Source: Ruminococcus sp.
GTDB taxonomy: Bacteria > Bacillota > Clostridia > Oscillospirales > Ruminococcaceae
Length of the DNA: 64,000 nucleotides
Reading direction: 5' to 3'
NCBI GenBank assembly: GCA_017519415.1
Contig: JAFWSI010000059.1
Coordinates: 1-64,000 of the forward strand
Part shown: piece after piece, positions 26,288 to 35,865 of the stretch
Numbering within the stretch: the stretch's first letter is position 1
Layout: the number at the start of each line of letters is the position of its first letter
Notes under the pieces: model-generated
What the model saw: only the letters and a program-made list of their open reading frames with translations
Databases searched by the model: none
Told to the model about the DNA's origin: nothing
Made by a program: the position numbers and the translations under genes

Positions 26288-26842
26288 ATGTACAGCGATC
26301 TGATCAAAAAGTACCGCCGAAAGAAGCTGGGGCTTCTTATTCTGGTTATGCTTTTTGCATTGCCTGTAATAGGCATCGGTTTGTTTTCCTTCCGTGCCGG
26401 TACAGGTGAAAAGAAGGTAGCTGCCGATTATGCGGTGTTTGCCGTTGCTGCGGCTTTTCTGATAGGCATAATTGTTGTAATGCTCCGTGTGTTTATAAAT
26501 GTCCCCCGGGACATAAGGAGAATGCAGGACAGCGTGGGATTGAATGATGACGAAGCATTTGCGGAAATGATCAGTACAGGAATTAAGCTTCCGTGTAAGG
26601 AGGATCGTTTTGTTTGCGACGGGTATTTCTTTGATATGGTAAGCTTCAGAGCTTACAGGCTTGAAGACATATACGACGTAAGAAAGCTTGTGTTCGGAAA
26701 TTCTGACGGACAGAAGGAATGTAAGGTAGCCGTGATATTCAAGGACGGCTCACAGAACATTATTTATACAAACAAAAAGAATACAGATGAAGTGTACCGT
26801 ATCATTTCCGATGCATGGAAAAAAAGCACAGGTGCGGAATAA
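26288..26842 (+). CDS. Two-span membrane protein inside the pheST operon (copy 2)
   Basis: Protein of 184 residues. Helices at about 12-34 and 46-68 precede a soluble domain with VGLNDDEAFAEMISTGIKL and RFVCDGYFFDMVSFRAYRLED, which aligns by eye with the same region of the preceding protein. A ribosome site AAAGGA lies about 10 bases upstream. It is followed after 39 bases by pheT. No catalytic or ligand motifs are seen. Expression should follow Phe T-box control. Confidence 0.75.
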   Translation: MYSDLIKKYRRKKLGLLILVMLFALPVIGIGLFSFRAGTGEKKVAADYAVFAVAAAFLIGIIVVMLRVFINVPRDIRRMQDSVGLNDDEAFAEMISTGIKLPCKEDRFVCDGYFFDMVSFRAYRLEDIYDVRKLVFGNSDGQKECKVAVIFKDGSQNIIYTNKKNTDEVYRIISDAWKKSTGAE

Positions 26843-26881
26843 CTGCGTCCGTTGACTATAATCACGAAAGGAAAAAATGAT

Positions 26882-29338
26882 ATGAATTTATCTATGAAAT
26901 GGCTCGGCGATTATGTTAAAGCCGATATGCCAATAAAGGATTTCTGCCACGCTCTTACCATGAGCGGTTCCAAGGTAGAATGCTACGAAAAAGAGGGAAG
27001 CAATATCTCCAACGTTGTAGTTGGAAAGATACTCTCAAAGGGACCTCACGAAAATGCTGACGCGCTCTTCGTTTGTCAGGTCGACATCGGCGCAGAGGCT
27101 CCCATACAGATAGTTACCAACGCAAAGAATGTCAAGGAGGGCGACCTCGTTCCTGTTGCTCTTGACGGAGCTGTTCTCCCCGAGGGCAAGATAAAGAAGT
27201 GCAAGATGCGCGGAGTTGAGAGCTTCGGTATGTTCTGCGGACTTGATACTCTCGGCCTTACGGCTCACGACTTCCCCTATGCAGATCCCGAGGGCGTATT
27301 CGTCATCGAGGAGGACTGCAAGCTTGGCGAGGATATCCACACTGCTATCGGTCTGGACGATACTTCCGTTGAGTTTGAGATAACCTCAAACCGTCCCGAC
27401 TGTCTCAGCGTTATCGGTCTCGCAAGAGAGACCGCAGCTACCTACGGCACCGAGCTGAAGGTAAAGACTCCCGAGTTCAGGGGCGTTGACGGCGACATCA
27501 ACTCCATGCTCAAGGTGGATATACATAACACAGAAAAGTGTCAGAGATACTGCGCAGGTATCGTAAAGAACGTAAAGATAGGTCCCTCGCCCCGCTGGAT
27601 GAGGGAGAGACTCCGTGCAAGCGGTGTCCGTCCTATCAATTACTTCGTTGATATCACAAACTACGTAATGCTTGAATACGGTCAGCCTATGCACGCTTTC
27701 GACCTCCGCTATGTTGAGGGAGCTCATATCAATGTCCGCAACGCTAAGAACGGTGAGAAGATAATGACTCTCGACGGCGTTGAGAGAGAGCTCACAGAGG
27801 ATATGCTTGTTATCGCTGATGAAAAGAAGCCTGTTGCAGTTGCAGGCATCATGGGCGGCGAGTACAGCGGTATCATGGACGATACAACAACTGTCGTATT
27901 CGAGTCCGCATACTTTGAGCCCACACAGGTAAGACGCACTTCAAAGGCACTGAAGCTCAAGTCGGACGCTTCCTCACGCTATGAAAAGGGCGTTGACAGA
28001 CTTATTTCCATGACCTGCTTAAAGCGTGCTTTCCAGCTCGTTGAAGAACTTGGCGCAGGCGAGGTGCTCAACACCGTCATCGACTGTGACTACACAGACA
28101 AGACTCCCGCAACTGTTGATTTCAGCGCGGAGTGGATAAACAATTTCCTCGGCACCGATATATCCGAGGCTGACATGATAAAGTATCTCGAGCGTCTTGA
28201 TTTCAAGGTAGAAAACGGCAAGGTGATAGCTCCCTCGTTCCGTATAGACATCGGCTGCAAGGCTGACGTTGCAGAGGAAGTTGCCCGTATCTACGGCTAC
28301 AACAATATCCCCTCAACGGATTTCCGCGGCGTAGCAAGAGCTGAGTTCACAGAGGAGCAGAAATTCGTCCGCACTCTCAGAAATGCGGCAGTTGCTCTGG
28401 GCGGCTACGAGATAGCTACCTACTCCTTCGTATCGCCCAAGTACTTCGATAAGATAAAGCTCCCTGCCGACAGTAAGCTCCGCAAGGTAGTAAGGATAGT
28501 AAATCCTCTCGGCGAGGACACCAGCGTTATGAGAACATCAACTATCCCTTCAATGCTTGATGTGCTCTCCTTCAACTACAATAACCGCAACGACAAGGCT
28601 TGTCTCTTCGAGATAGCCAAGGAATATATTCCCGCCTCGGAGGAGAAGCCCTTCATCAACGGCGATACCCTTGCAAACAGCGGAAAGCAGAAGCATAAAT
28701 ACAGCTACTCGCTCCCCGATGAACCTCAGAGACTTACCATAGGAATGTACGGCGGCGACGCTGACTTCTACACACTCAAGGGCATAGTTGAGCAGCTCCT
28801 TGCAGAGCTCAAGATAGAGGACGCTGAGTATGTCCGTGCAGCGGACTGTGAGGAATTTGACGAGAGATTTGCTCTCCACCCCGGCAGAAGCGCAGTCATC
28901 GTAAGGGACGGCGCATATCTCGGAATAATGGGCGAGGTACATCCCGAGGTACAGGAGAACTACGAGATAGGCGTAAAGACCTATGTTGCAAAGCTCAATA
29001 TCCCTGAGCTCATGGCAGCTGCCGCTGATAAGATAACCTATCAGGCTCTGCCCAAGTTCCCTGCTACAACCCGTGACCTCAGTCTCCTTGTAGACGAGGA
29101 TATGCCTGTTGCAGAGCTTGAAAAGGCTATCAAGAGCGCTGTCGGAAAGATACTGGAAAAGGTAACTCTCTTCGACGTATACCGCAGCGACGATATGAAG
29201 AAGAACGGAAAGAAGAGTATCGCTTACTCCATCTCAATGCGTTCACACGAGGGTACTCTCACCGACGAGCAGGCTGACGGAGCCATGAAGCGTGTTCTGA
29301 AGGCGCTCAGCGCTATCGGAGCAGAGCTCAGAGGCTGA
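26882..29338 (+). CDS. pheT: Phenylalanyl-tRNA synthetase beta subunit
   Basis: Beta subunit with editing and tRNA-binding functions, 818 residues, full family length. Order: B1 region, EMAP-type tRNA-binding domain (about 40-150; GKILSKGPHENADALFVCQV), B3/B4 editing domain (INYFVDITNYVMLEYGQPMHA), B5 domain (EEVARIYGYNNIP), the catalytic-like core and a C-terminal FDX-ACB anticodon-binding domain (FPATTRDLSLLVDEDM). The ATG at 26882 is 9 bases after GAAAGGA. A longer reading from a TTG at 26852 is rejected because MNLSMKWLGDYV is the family's usual start. Confidence 0.95.
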   Translation: MNLSMKWLGDYVKADMPIKDFCHALTMSGSKVECYEKEGSNISNVVVGKILSKGPHENADALFVCQVDIGAEAPIQIVTNAKNVKEGDLVPVALDGAVLPEGKIKKCKMRGVESFGMFCGLDTLGLTAHDFPYADPEGVFVIEEDCKLGEDIHTAIGLDDTSVEFEITSNRPDCLSVIGLARETAATYGTELKVKTPEFRGVDGDINSMLKVDIHNTEKCQRYCAGIVKNVKIGPSPRWMRERLRASGVRPINYFVDITNYVMLEYGQPMHAFDLRYVEGAHINVRNAKNGEKIMTLDGVERELTEDMLVIADEKKPVAVAGIMGGEYSGIMDDTTTVVFESAYFEPTQVRRTSKALKLKSDASSRYEKGVDRLISMTCLKRAFQLVEELGAGEVLNTVIDCDYTDKTPATVDFSAEWINNFLGTDISEADMIKYLERLDFKVENGKVIAPSFRIDIGCKADVAEEVARIYGYNNIPSTDFRGVARAEFTEEQKFVRTLRNAAVALGGYEIATYSFVSPKYFDKIKLPADSKLRKVVRIVNPLGEDTSVMRTSTIPSMLDVLSFNYNNRNDKACLFEIAKEYIPASEEKPFINGDTLANSGKQKHKYSYSLPDEPQRLTIGMYGGDADFYTLKGIVEQLLAELKIEDAEYVRAADCEEFDERFALHPGRSAVIVRDGAYLGIMGEVHPEVQENYEIGVKTYVAKLNIPELMAAAADKITYQALPKFPATTRDLSLLVDEDMPVAELEKAIKSAVGKILEKVTLFDVYRSDDMKKNGKKSIAYSISMRSHEGTLTDEQADGAMKRVLKALSAIGAELRG

Positions 29339-29355
29339 CAGATCCCGATAATAGG

Positions 29356-29395
29356 GCAGGCATAAGGAAGCATAGTTTTCTTTATGCCTGCTTTT
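29356..29395 (+). terminator. Terminator of the pheST operon
   Basis: GCAGGCATAA / TTATGCCTGC 10-bp stem with a 16-base loop, followed by TTTT. Confidence 0.75.
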
Positions 29396-29460
29396 GCATA
29401 GGACAGGACGGGAAGCTTGTCATTTCTTTGTTTCTGTCAGCTTTTCCCATTCGCAGCATA

Positions 29461-29489
29461 TTGATTTATGTCGGATATCATGCTATAAT
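29461..29489 (+). promoter_or_regulatory. Promoter of the DUF3810 gene
   Basis: TTGATT (29461-29466), 17 bases, TATAAT (29484-29489). Confidence 0.75.
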
Positions 29490-29552
29490 CAGTATATACG
29501 GCGGCCTCTGCCTGAGAGAGCCGCACAGATCAAATTTTACGGAGATAATACC

Positions 29553-30647
29553 ATGAAAAAAAGATACGGTATCCCGCTTATCCTGATAGGGGCAATGGTG
29601 CTGCTGAACGTGCTTGCCAGATTCTGCCGCCCCTTTGCCGATTTTTACGTTGAAAAAATATTCCCTTACATATCCGCGGCCGTTTCCTTTGTAAGCGGAC
29701 TTCTGCCCTTTTCTCTGGGCGAGATGCTTACGGTGGGCGCTGTCATACTTGTTATAGCCGGACTGCCGCTGCTTTTGATACTGCTCATATTCCGAAAGGG
29801 AAAACGCCGCAGTATCGCTGCATTCGCAGGCACTCTCGCCTTGTGGATACTCTGCTACATAACCGTTACAGAGACTATGAACTGTTTTATCATGTATCAG
29901 TGTACGCCTCTTGCGGAGAAGTATTTTCCTGACGCTCATCAGCATACCGACGAGGAGCTCACCATGCTCTACGGAGCTCTCATAAACAAGTGCAACGAGC
30001 TGTCTGAGGAAGTGCCGAGAGACGAGAACGGCTGCTTCGAGCTCACCTGCGATTTCAGGGAGGAGGCGAAGAAAGCAATGAAGCAGGCGGGGGAAAAGTA
30101 TCCTCAGCTCCGCGGCTTCTATCCTGATCCAAAGCCCATACAGTTCTCGTATTTCATGAGCCAGTCCAACCTCACGGGGATATATTTCCCGTACACCATA
30201 GAGGCTAACTACAACGATGATATGGTAAAGGCAAACCTCCCCGCCACCGTATGCCACGAGCTGGCTCATCTCAAGGGCTTCATACAGGAGGACGAGGCTA
30301 ATTTCCTCGCCTTTGCGGCTGCGACGGGCAGTGATAATGTGGAATTCCGCTATGCGGGCTATCTGGAAGCTCTTGAATACGTCCACAACGCCGTATATGA
30401 CAACAATGTGGGGGAGGCGATCGCGCTTTCGGGAAGTATTTCCGGAAACGTCACCAATGACTGGTTCAGGTATCTGCCGGAGAATTACTGGGAGGACAAT
30501 GCCGCAAAGGAGGTCATCTCCACGGAAGCAGTCAGCGAAGCCTCAACGGCTGCAATAGACACTAATATAAAGATGAACGGAAGAGATGACGGAATAAAGG
30601 CATATTCAATGGTGGTAGACCTTCTGCTCGATTATTATTTCCCATGA
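29553..30647 (+). CDS. DUF3810 family membrane protein with HELAH metalloprotease-like motif
   Basis: Membrane protein of 364 residues. Three N-terminal helices (about 7-25, 50-75 and 85-110) precede an outer or periplasm-like domain containing CHELAHLKGFIQEDEANFLAF. HELAH with the downstream Glu resembles the HExxH zinc site of metallopeptidases, and DUF3810 proteins share this motif, but enzyme activity has to my knowledge not been shown. The start ATG at 29553 has GGAG 8 bases upstream; a longer frame reaches back to 29394 without a ribosome site and overlaps the promoter. It is monocistronic between two hairpins. Confidence 0.85.
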   Translation: MKKRYGIPLILIGAMVLLNVLARFCRPFADFYVEKIFPYISAAVSFVSGLLPFSLGEMLTVGAVILVIAGLPLLLILLIFRKGKRRSIAAFAGTLALWILCYITVTETMNCFIMYQCTPLAEKYFPDAHQHTDEELTMLYGALINKCNELSEEVPRDENGCFELTCDFREEAKKAMKQAGEKYPQLRGFYPDPKPIQFSYFMSQSNLTGIYFPYTIEANYNDDMVKANLPATVCHELAHLKGFIQEDEANFLAFAAATGSDNVEFRYAGYLEALEYVHNAVYDNNVGEAIALSGSISGNVTNDWFRYLPENYWEDNAAKEVISTEAVSEASTAAIDTNIKMNGRDDGIKAYSMVVDLLLDYYFP

Positions 30648-30667
30648 TACCGGGGAATCTGTATATA

Positions 30668-30706
30668 AAGCCGTAAGAACGTCCGACACGTTCCTGCGGC
30701 TTTTTT
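30668..30706 (+). terminator. Terminator of the DUF3810 gene
   Basis: AAGCCGTAAGAACGT pairs with ACGTTCCTGCGGCTT apart from a small internal mismatch, then TTTT. Confidence 0.82.
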
Positions 30707-30727
30707 GTTGCCGCAGGGTATCAGCCC

Positions 30728-30756
30728 TTGCATAAATCCGCAGTAAATGATATAAT
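30728..30756 (+). promoter_or_regulatory. Promoter of the M16C protease gene
   Basis: TTGCAT (30728-30733), 17 bases, TATAAT (30751-30756). Confidence 0.72.
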
Positions 30757-30857
30757 TATTACATTAGAGAAATAAGAGCTCATCTCCCTGCGGCTCGCAG
30801 AGCGTGCGGCAGCTCTGAACTATTATTATAAATACGAACTTTTCAGGAGGTCTTTGC

Positions 30858-33713
30858 ATGAATATAAACGACGTGATACACGGCTTTACCGTTACCCGTA
30901 CTGCTCCCGCGCCCGACTGCGGCTCGGAGCTTATTGAGATGCGCCATGAAAAAACGGGCGCCAAGCTGGTATGGCTGAAAAATAGCGGTGAGAACAAGCT
31001 CTTTTCCGTAGCCTTCAGGACACCGCCCTGTGACGATACGGGAATATTCCATATCCTTGAGCATTCCGTACTCGGGGGCTCGAAGAAATATCCCGTAAAG
31101 GAGCCGTTTCTCGAGCTGATGAAGGGTACCATGAACACCTTCCTCAACGCCATGACCTATCCCGACAAGACGGTTTTCCCCGTTTCAAGCAGGAACGATA
31201 CGGACTTCATGAATCTGACAAGGGTATACCTCGATGCGGTGTTCGATCCAGCCATATACTATAATCCCAATATATTCCGTCAGGAGGGCTGGCACATCGA
31301 AATGCACGGCGAGTCCGACGAACCCATATACAAGGGCGTTGTGTTCAACGAGATGAAGGGCGCAATGTCCTCGGTGTACAGCAGAATGGAATCCGAGATA
31401 ATGAACGCGCTCTATCCGGACAGCTGCTACCGTTTTGAGTCGGGAGGACTTCCCGAGGCTATAACAGACCTCACCTATGAGCAGTTCATTGACGGGCACA
31501 GGACCTATTATCACCCCTCTAACGCTTATATTTTTCTTGACGGACCCGTGGACATCGACTCTGTGCTGGAGCTCATAGACAGTGAATACCTCTCCCGCTT
31601 TGATAAGCAGACCGTTAAGAGCGATATACCCTTACAGCAGGCCGTTCCCCGCGTAGTAAAGAAATGCTTTTACGAGATCTCCGCCGACGAGGACGAAAAG
31701 GGCAAGACCTACCTTGTTCTCGGAAAGATACTCGGCAGCTGGCAGGAGCGTGAAAAAATAACGGCTGCATCGGTGCTTTCCGAGGCTCTTACCGGTTCAA
31801 ACGACGCTCCCCTCAAACGCGCTCTGCTGGATACGGGGCTCTGCCTCGATGTATCGCTTGACGTCAGCGACGGGATACTCCAGCCCTTCGGCTGTCTCTG
31901 CATAAACAACACAGACCCCGAGAGCTGCGATAAGCTGAAGGAGACTGTCCGCAGCACCGTTTCGGAGCTCTGTGACAGCGGCATAGACCGCCGTCTGCTG
32001 GCGGCAGCCATAGACCGCCTCGATTTCAGGTTCCGTGCAGGGGGCGAGCCGAGAGGCCTCACGCGGAATATCTCGGCACTCTCCGCATGGCTGTACGGAG
32101 GGGATCCCCTCCTTTATCTCGAGCTGGGACAGGTATTCGACGATCTCCGCAGCAAGGTATCCTCTGGCTCTTTTGAGGAGCTCCTCCGTGAATGGCTCCT
32201 TGACGAAACAGACGGAGCTGAGCTTTATCTGCTGCCCTCACGCACCTACGGCGACGAGCAGAAGGCTGCCGAGAAAAAGCGCCTTGCCGATATAGTTGAC
32301 AGCCTCGCCTGTGAGGAGCGCTCGGTAATAGCCGAGCAGACACGACAGCTTGAGGAATGGCAGCAGTCTGCCGATACTCCTGAGCAGCTGGCGACCATGC
32401 CTCATCTTGCGCTTTCGGAAGTGGACGAGGAGCCTCTGAGCTTCCCCACAGACGAGACAAAGGTGGGCGGAGTGACCGTGCTTCGCCGTGAAGCTTCAGA
32501 TAAGGGCATTGCTGCCATGAATCTTTATTTCTCTCTGGCAGACTGTTCTGAGGAAGAACTTTCCGCTGCGGCTGCCGTGTCCGAGCTTCTCGGAGAGCTC
32601 CCCACCTCGCGCAGCTCCGCACCCGAGCTCCAGCGCAGGATAACGGGACTTCTCGGCAGTATCTCCTACGGAGTCGATGTTTTCTCAAAGGAGGGCGTTG
32701 CCGATAAGTGTACTCCCTATTTCTCCGTAAGGGCGCGTTTCCTTGAAAAGAATACGGAGGAGGCTCTTGAGCTGATCCGTGAGATAATCACCGAGACCTG
32801 CTTTGACGACACCGAAACAGTGCAGGAGCTGCTCATGCAGGCCGACGAGATCGGCAGACAGGACCTTATATCCAACGGTCACAGCTACTCCATGCAGAGG
32901 GTAAGGGCAGCTCTTTCCGCAGAATCTGCGGTAAACGAGCTCGTATCGGGATATGAGGGCTATAAGCGGCTCCATGAGACCGCAAAGGCTCCCGGAAAGC
33001 TTATCGTCAGCATAAAATCCCTGCTGAGCAGGATCATTTGCAGCTCACGTCTGACTGCAAGCCTTATGAGCTCGGAGAATGTGAGTATAGCTTCGCTTAT
33101 AGCGGCTCTGCCTGCGGGTGCTCCCGCACAGCAGAGTGAGATGAGCTTCAGTCTCGGACTTCCCGCAGCGCAGGGAATAGTCATTCCCGCGGGGGTCTCC
33201 TATTCGGCAATAGCATTTCCCGATAATTCAGCCGACGCGGCTGCGGGAAAGGTGCTTTTCCGTATGCTCTCGCTGGAATACCTCTGGAACGAGGTAAGAG
33301 TAAAAGGCGGAGCCTACGGCACAGGCGCGGTCGTAGCGCCCTCAGGGGAGCAGTCATTCTACTCCTACCGCGATCCCTCACCTGCTGCAACTCTCGATAT
33401 ATGCCGCAGAGCTGCCGGGTTCACGGAGGAATACTGCAAGGGCGATCCCGATATAACTCAGTATATCATAAGCACCATTGCCCGTGAGGAGCCTCTCCTT
33501 TCCGACGGAAACAGGAGCCGCAAGGCTGACGGACTGTGGTTCAGGGGCATATCCCATGAGGAGAGAAGGGCGGAGAAGAAGCGTATGCTCTCCTTAACGC
33601 CAAAGGAGCTCCTCAGAGCGGCGGAATGCCTGAGAAATTGCGGAAACACCTGTATCATGGGTCCGGCCACGGCAATGGAAGGCCTTGACCTTGAAAAGGA
33701 TACTATCGCATAA
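30858..33713 (+). CDS. M16C-family zinc metalloprotease (presequence protease-like)
   Basis: Large peptidase of 951 residues, the usual length of the M16C/PreP group, which degrades peptides inside a closed clam-shell of four homologous domains. The inverted zinc motif HxxEH is His65-Ile-Leu-Glu68-His69, with the further ligand Glu in VVFNEMKGAM. The second half repeats the fold without the metal site. No signal peptide is visible, so it acts in the cytoplasm, probably on peptides. A strong AGGAGG lies 8 bases upstream of the ATG. The gene has its own promoter and terminator. Confidence 0.93.
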   Translation: MNINDVIHGFTVTRTAPAPDCGSELIEMRHEKTGAKLVWLKNSGENKLFSVAFRTPPCDDTGIFHILEHSVLGGSKKYPVKEPFLELMKGTMNTFLNAMTYPDKTVFPVSSRNDTDFMNLTRVYLDAVFDPAIYYNPNIFRQEGWHIEMHGESDEPIYKGVVFNEMKGAMSSVYSRMESEIMNALYPDSCYRFESGGLPEAITDLTYEQFIDGHRTYYHPSNAYIFLDGPVDIDSVLELIDSEYLSRFDKQTVKSDIPLQQAVPRVVKKCFYEISADEDEKGKTYLVLGKILGSWQEREKITAASVLSEALTGSNDAPLKRALLDTGLCLDVSLDVSDGILQPFGCLCINNTDPESCDKLKETVRSTVSELCDSGIDRRLLAAAIDRLDFRFRAGGEPRGLTRNISALSAWLYGGDPLLYLELGQVFDDLRSKVSSGSFEELLREWLLDETDGAELYLLPSRTYGDEQKAAEKKRLADIVDSLACEERSVIAEQTRQLEEWQQSADTPEQLATMPHLALSEVDEEPLSFPTDETKVGGVTVLRREASDKGIAAMNLYFSLADCSEEELSAAAAVSELLGELPTSRSSAPELQRRITGLLGSISYGVDVFSKEGVADKCTPYFSVRARFLEKNTEEALELIREIITETCFDDTETVQELLMQADEIGRQDLISNGHSYSMQRVRAALSAESAVNELVSGYEGYKRLHETAKAPGKLIVSIKSLLSRIICSSRLTASLMSSENVSIASLIAALPAGAPAQQSEMSFSLGLPAAQGIVIPAGVSYSAIAFPDNSADAAAGKVLFRMLSLEYLWNEVRVKGGAYGTGAVVAPSGEQSFYSYRDPSPAATLDICRRAAGFTEEYCKGDPDITQYIISTIAREEPLLSDGNRSRKADGLWFRGISHEERRAEKKRMLSLTPKELLRAAECLRNCGNTCIMGPATAMEGLDLEKDTIA

Positions 33714-33715
33714 AA

Positions 33716-33755
33716 AAACGGCATGAACGGTATTTACCGTTCATGCTGTTTTTGT
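33716..33755. terminator. Terminator between the M16C protease and the dockerin gene
   Basis: AAACGGCATGAACGG / CCGTTCATGCTGTTT, 15 bp with one G-T pair, followed by TT and more T-rich sequence. It can serve both convergent genes. Confidence 0.88.
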
Positions 33756-33772
33756 TATTATCATGTTTTCTT

Positions 33773-35680
33773 TTAGTCGATAATCATTTGCGGAACAGCG
33801 AATTTAACGAGTTCTTCATCAATATTCACCGACTTAAGGAACTCCGATGTCTGTTCCTTAATTTTATTCTGCTCATCGTAGTCAAATGTTGCAAGATTTA
33901 CTATGATGTACTTATCATTCTCGGGAACCGAAGCAGTCATTGCAGCAGCAAGCTTGTTTTCCTGAATGAAAGCCGACAACATACTGTGTATCGTTGACAG
34001 ATCGGTGATCTTTTCGTCGCTTATACCAAGCAGCTTCTTCTGAATAGACTGGGCGTCCTTTGCGGTCACGCCGTCGCCGTCCATATCGGCATTGAGCTTG
34101 CCTACAGCGGAGAGCTTGTACTTATCGGGATTTGCTATGGACTGCATGATGTATACTGCGTCCGCCATATCCAGACCCTCGTCGCAGTTTGCGTCGCCCC
34201 TTGTCTTCTTGTTAGATACGATCTTCACAGAGATCGGAGCACCGAATGTACAGCCTGTAGCATAGGCCATTACAGTTGCTGTGCCTTCCTTCAATGCCGT
34301 TATCCTGAAGGTATTGCTGCCCTTTTCGTAGTCTATGCTGACAATGTCGGAGGAAGTCATTACAGAGCCGCCTGTTGTATTCTCACTCGGGTGGCGGAAG
34401 CTTATCTCCCTTGTCTCTCCTACATTCATTGGAGAATTGTCAAACTCTGCCTTAGTCATATAGTCATAGTGTACGGTAGAGGTGGTTACCACGGTAGTTG
34501 TGCCGGTCACAGTGGTCTCAGGCGTGATATTTGTGCCGCCTGAAACGATATTCCAGTCTGCATAGCCTGCAAATGCACAGCCGGCCGCGCTGAAGCTTAG
34601 CCGTGCAGGACCCGGCTTCAGGGCTGTTACTCTGAAGGTGTCGCTGCCTGCGGTGTATTCAACGGAGATATTATCGTTGGAAGCATATACAGAGCCGTTC
34701 TCGGTCTTCTTTGTCTCGGGATTGTAGAAGCGTCCTTCTCTTGTTTCTCCTACTGTCATATCTGACTTGTCGAACTCCACTGTAGGTGCAAAGCAGTATA
34801 TAACAGTAGAGGTAACGGTCTGAGTTGCAGTTGCCGTAACTGTGGTTGATGTTGTGGTATAGTTATCACGGACTGCCGTAGTTGTTACAGCGTCCTTGGC
34901 TGTTACCAGGACATATGCATTTACGGTAGTGTCCCTGTCCTTGTAGGTTATGGTGACCTTGCCGGGCTTGAGTCCTGTAACTTTCAGACCGCTATTGTCA
35001 AGAGAGATGATGCCTTCCTCGCTCACTGTCCATGACTCGGGACGGGCGCTTCCGCAGTAGGCAATGTATGTCGTATCGCCCTCGGCAACGTAGTAGTCCT
35101 TCCACATAAGTGAGAAATATTCGGTGTTTTCCGAAGTGGCCGTGGTGGTGGTAACGGGGACGGATACAACTGCCGATGTACCGTTGACGATGAGAACGTT
35201 GCCGTTTTCGTCAACTATTCGTCCCTGTGCATCAGTAACGATAGGCTTTGCTGTTGTCAGGGTCGTGTTGACCACGGGTTTGGCCGTAGTGGTGGTGACC
35301 ACAGGTCTCGGCAGAGTTGTGGTCAGGGGTATGCCGTTCTGACATACCATATACGTGAAGCTTTTCGAGTCGATATTGTTGGCGTCGGCATAGCGCATAA
35401 CGGTGATATAATCCTCCGTTCCCGCTTCAAACTCAAGTATCACCTTGTCTGAAAAGTCGCTGTATTTGCCCTCTTCGACGCAGGTTACCTGAAGTCCGTT
35501 CTCCTCGATGAATTTTGTGAACATCTCCCGTATCTTCGCATGGTCGGTGATCCTTTCCTCTCCGGCGGTCACAGTTGTTTCCGCGCTTACCGTACTGACA
35601 GAGGACGGCTGCATGAACGATACCGATGTCAGTCCCAGCGCAACGGCGGTGAGAAATGTCAATAACTTGTTATTTTTCAT
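33773..35680 (-). CDS. Secreted dockerin protein with Ig-like domains and matching terminal modules
   Basis: Cellulosome-associated protein of 635 residues without a recognised enzyme. Signal peptide 1-34 (LLTFLTAVALGLTSVSF). Then an ~80-residue module (ITDHAKIREMFTKFIEENGL), a Thr/Val linker, a BIG2-like Ig domain (ISLDNSGLKVTGLKPGKVTI), two related domains each with an (I/V)GETRE motif and a (T/N)FR(V/I)TALK core, a type I dockerin (RGDANCDEGLDMADAVYIMQ, NADMDGDGVTAKDAQSIQ) and a final ~75-residue module (ITDLSTIHSMLSAFIQENKL) that resembles the first. The start at 35680 follows AAAGGAGG by 8 bases. A LacI-type palindrome lies in its promoter region. Its role may be structural or binding; no function is assigned. 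Confidence 0.85.
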   Translation of the reverse strand: MKNNKLLTFLTAVALGLTSVSFMQPSSVSTVSAETTVTAGEERITDHAKIREMFTKFIEENGLQVTCVEEGKYSDFSDKVILEFEAGTEDYITVMRYADANNIDSKSFTYMVCQNGIPLTTTLPRPVVTTTTAKPVVNTTLTTAKPIVTDAQGRIVDENGNVLIVNGTSAVVSVPVTTTTATSENTEYFSLMWKDYYVAEGDTTYIAYCGSARPESWTVSEEGIISLDNSGLKVTGLKPGKVTITYKDRDTTVNAYVLVTAKDAVTTTAVRDNYTTTSTTVTATATQTVTSTVIYCFAPTVEFDKSDMTVGETREGRFYNPETKKTENGSVYASNDNISVEYTAGSDTFRVTALKPGPARLSFSAAGCAFAGYADWNIVSGGTNITPETTVTGTTTVVTTSTVHYDYMTKAEFDNSPMNVGETREISFRHPSENTTGGSVMTSSDIVSIDYEKGSNTFRITALKEGTATVMAYATGCTFGAPISVKIVSNKKTRGDANCDEGLDMADAVYIMQSIANPDKYKLSAVGKLNADMDGDGVTAKDAQSIQKKLLGISDEKITDLSTIHSMLSAFIQENKLAAAMTASVPENDKYIIVNLATFDYDEQNKIKEQTSEFLKSVNIDEELVKFAVPQMIID

Positions 35681-35777
35681 AATTATACCTCCTTTTACGA
35701 AAAGCACGGCGGCTTGCTTCACTTATATATCAAAGGCAGCAGGCGCCTGTTTCTATCCGTTCAGTTATTAGACGGGG

Positions 35778-35829
35778 ATAATGCCTGAATCTCTCACCTG
35801 ATTTCAAAAAATTTTTTTGAAACGTTTCA
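35778..35829 (-). promoter_or_regulatory. Promoter and LacI-type operator of the dockerin gene
   Basis: Minus strand TTGAAA (35802-35807), 18 bases, CATTAT (35778-35783). The perfect palindrome TGAAACGTTTCA (35818-35829) lies 10 bases upstream of the -35. Its central CG and A/T flanks fit operators of LacI/CcpA-type regulators. Confidence 0.5.
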
Positions 35830-35836
35830 TTTAATG

Positions 35837-35865
35837 AAAAAAGGCTTCGCGTGGAAGCCTTTTTT
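35837..35865. terminator. Terminator of the cation efflux operon
   Basis: AAAAAAGGCTTC / GAAGCCTTTTTT with loop GCGTG. It overlaps the stop codon of the efflux gene by one base and is symmetric. Confidence 0.85.
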
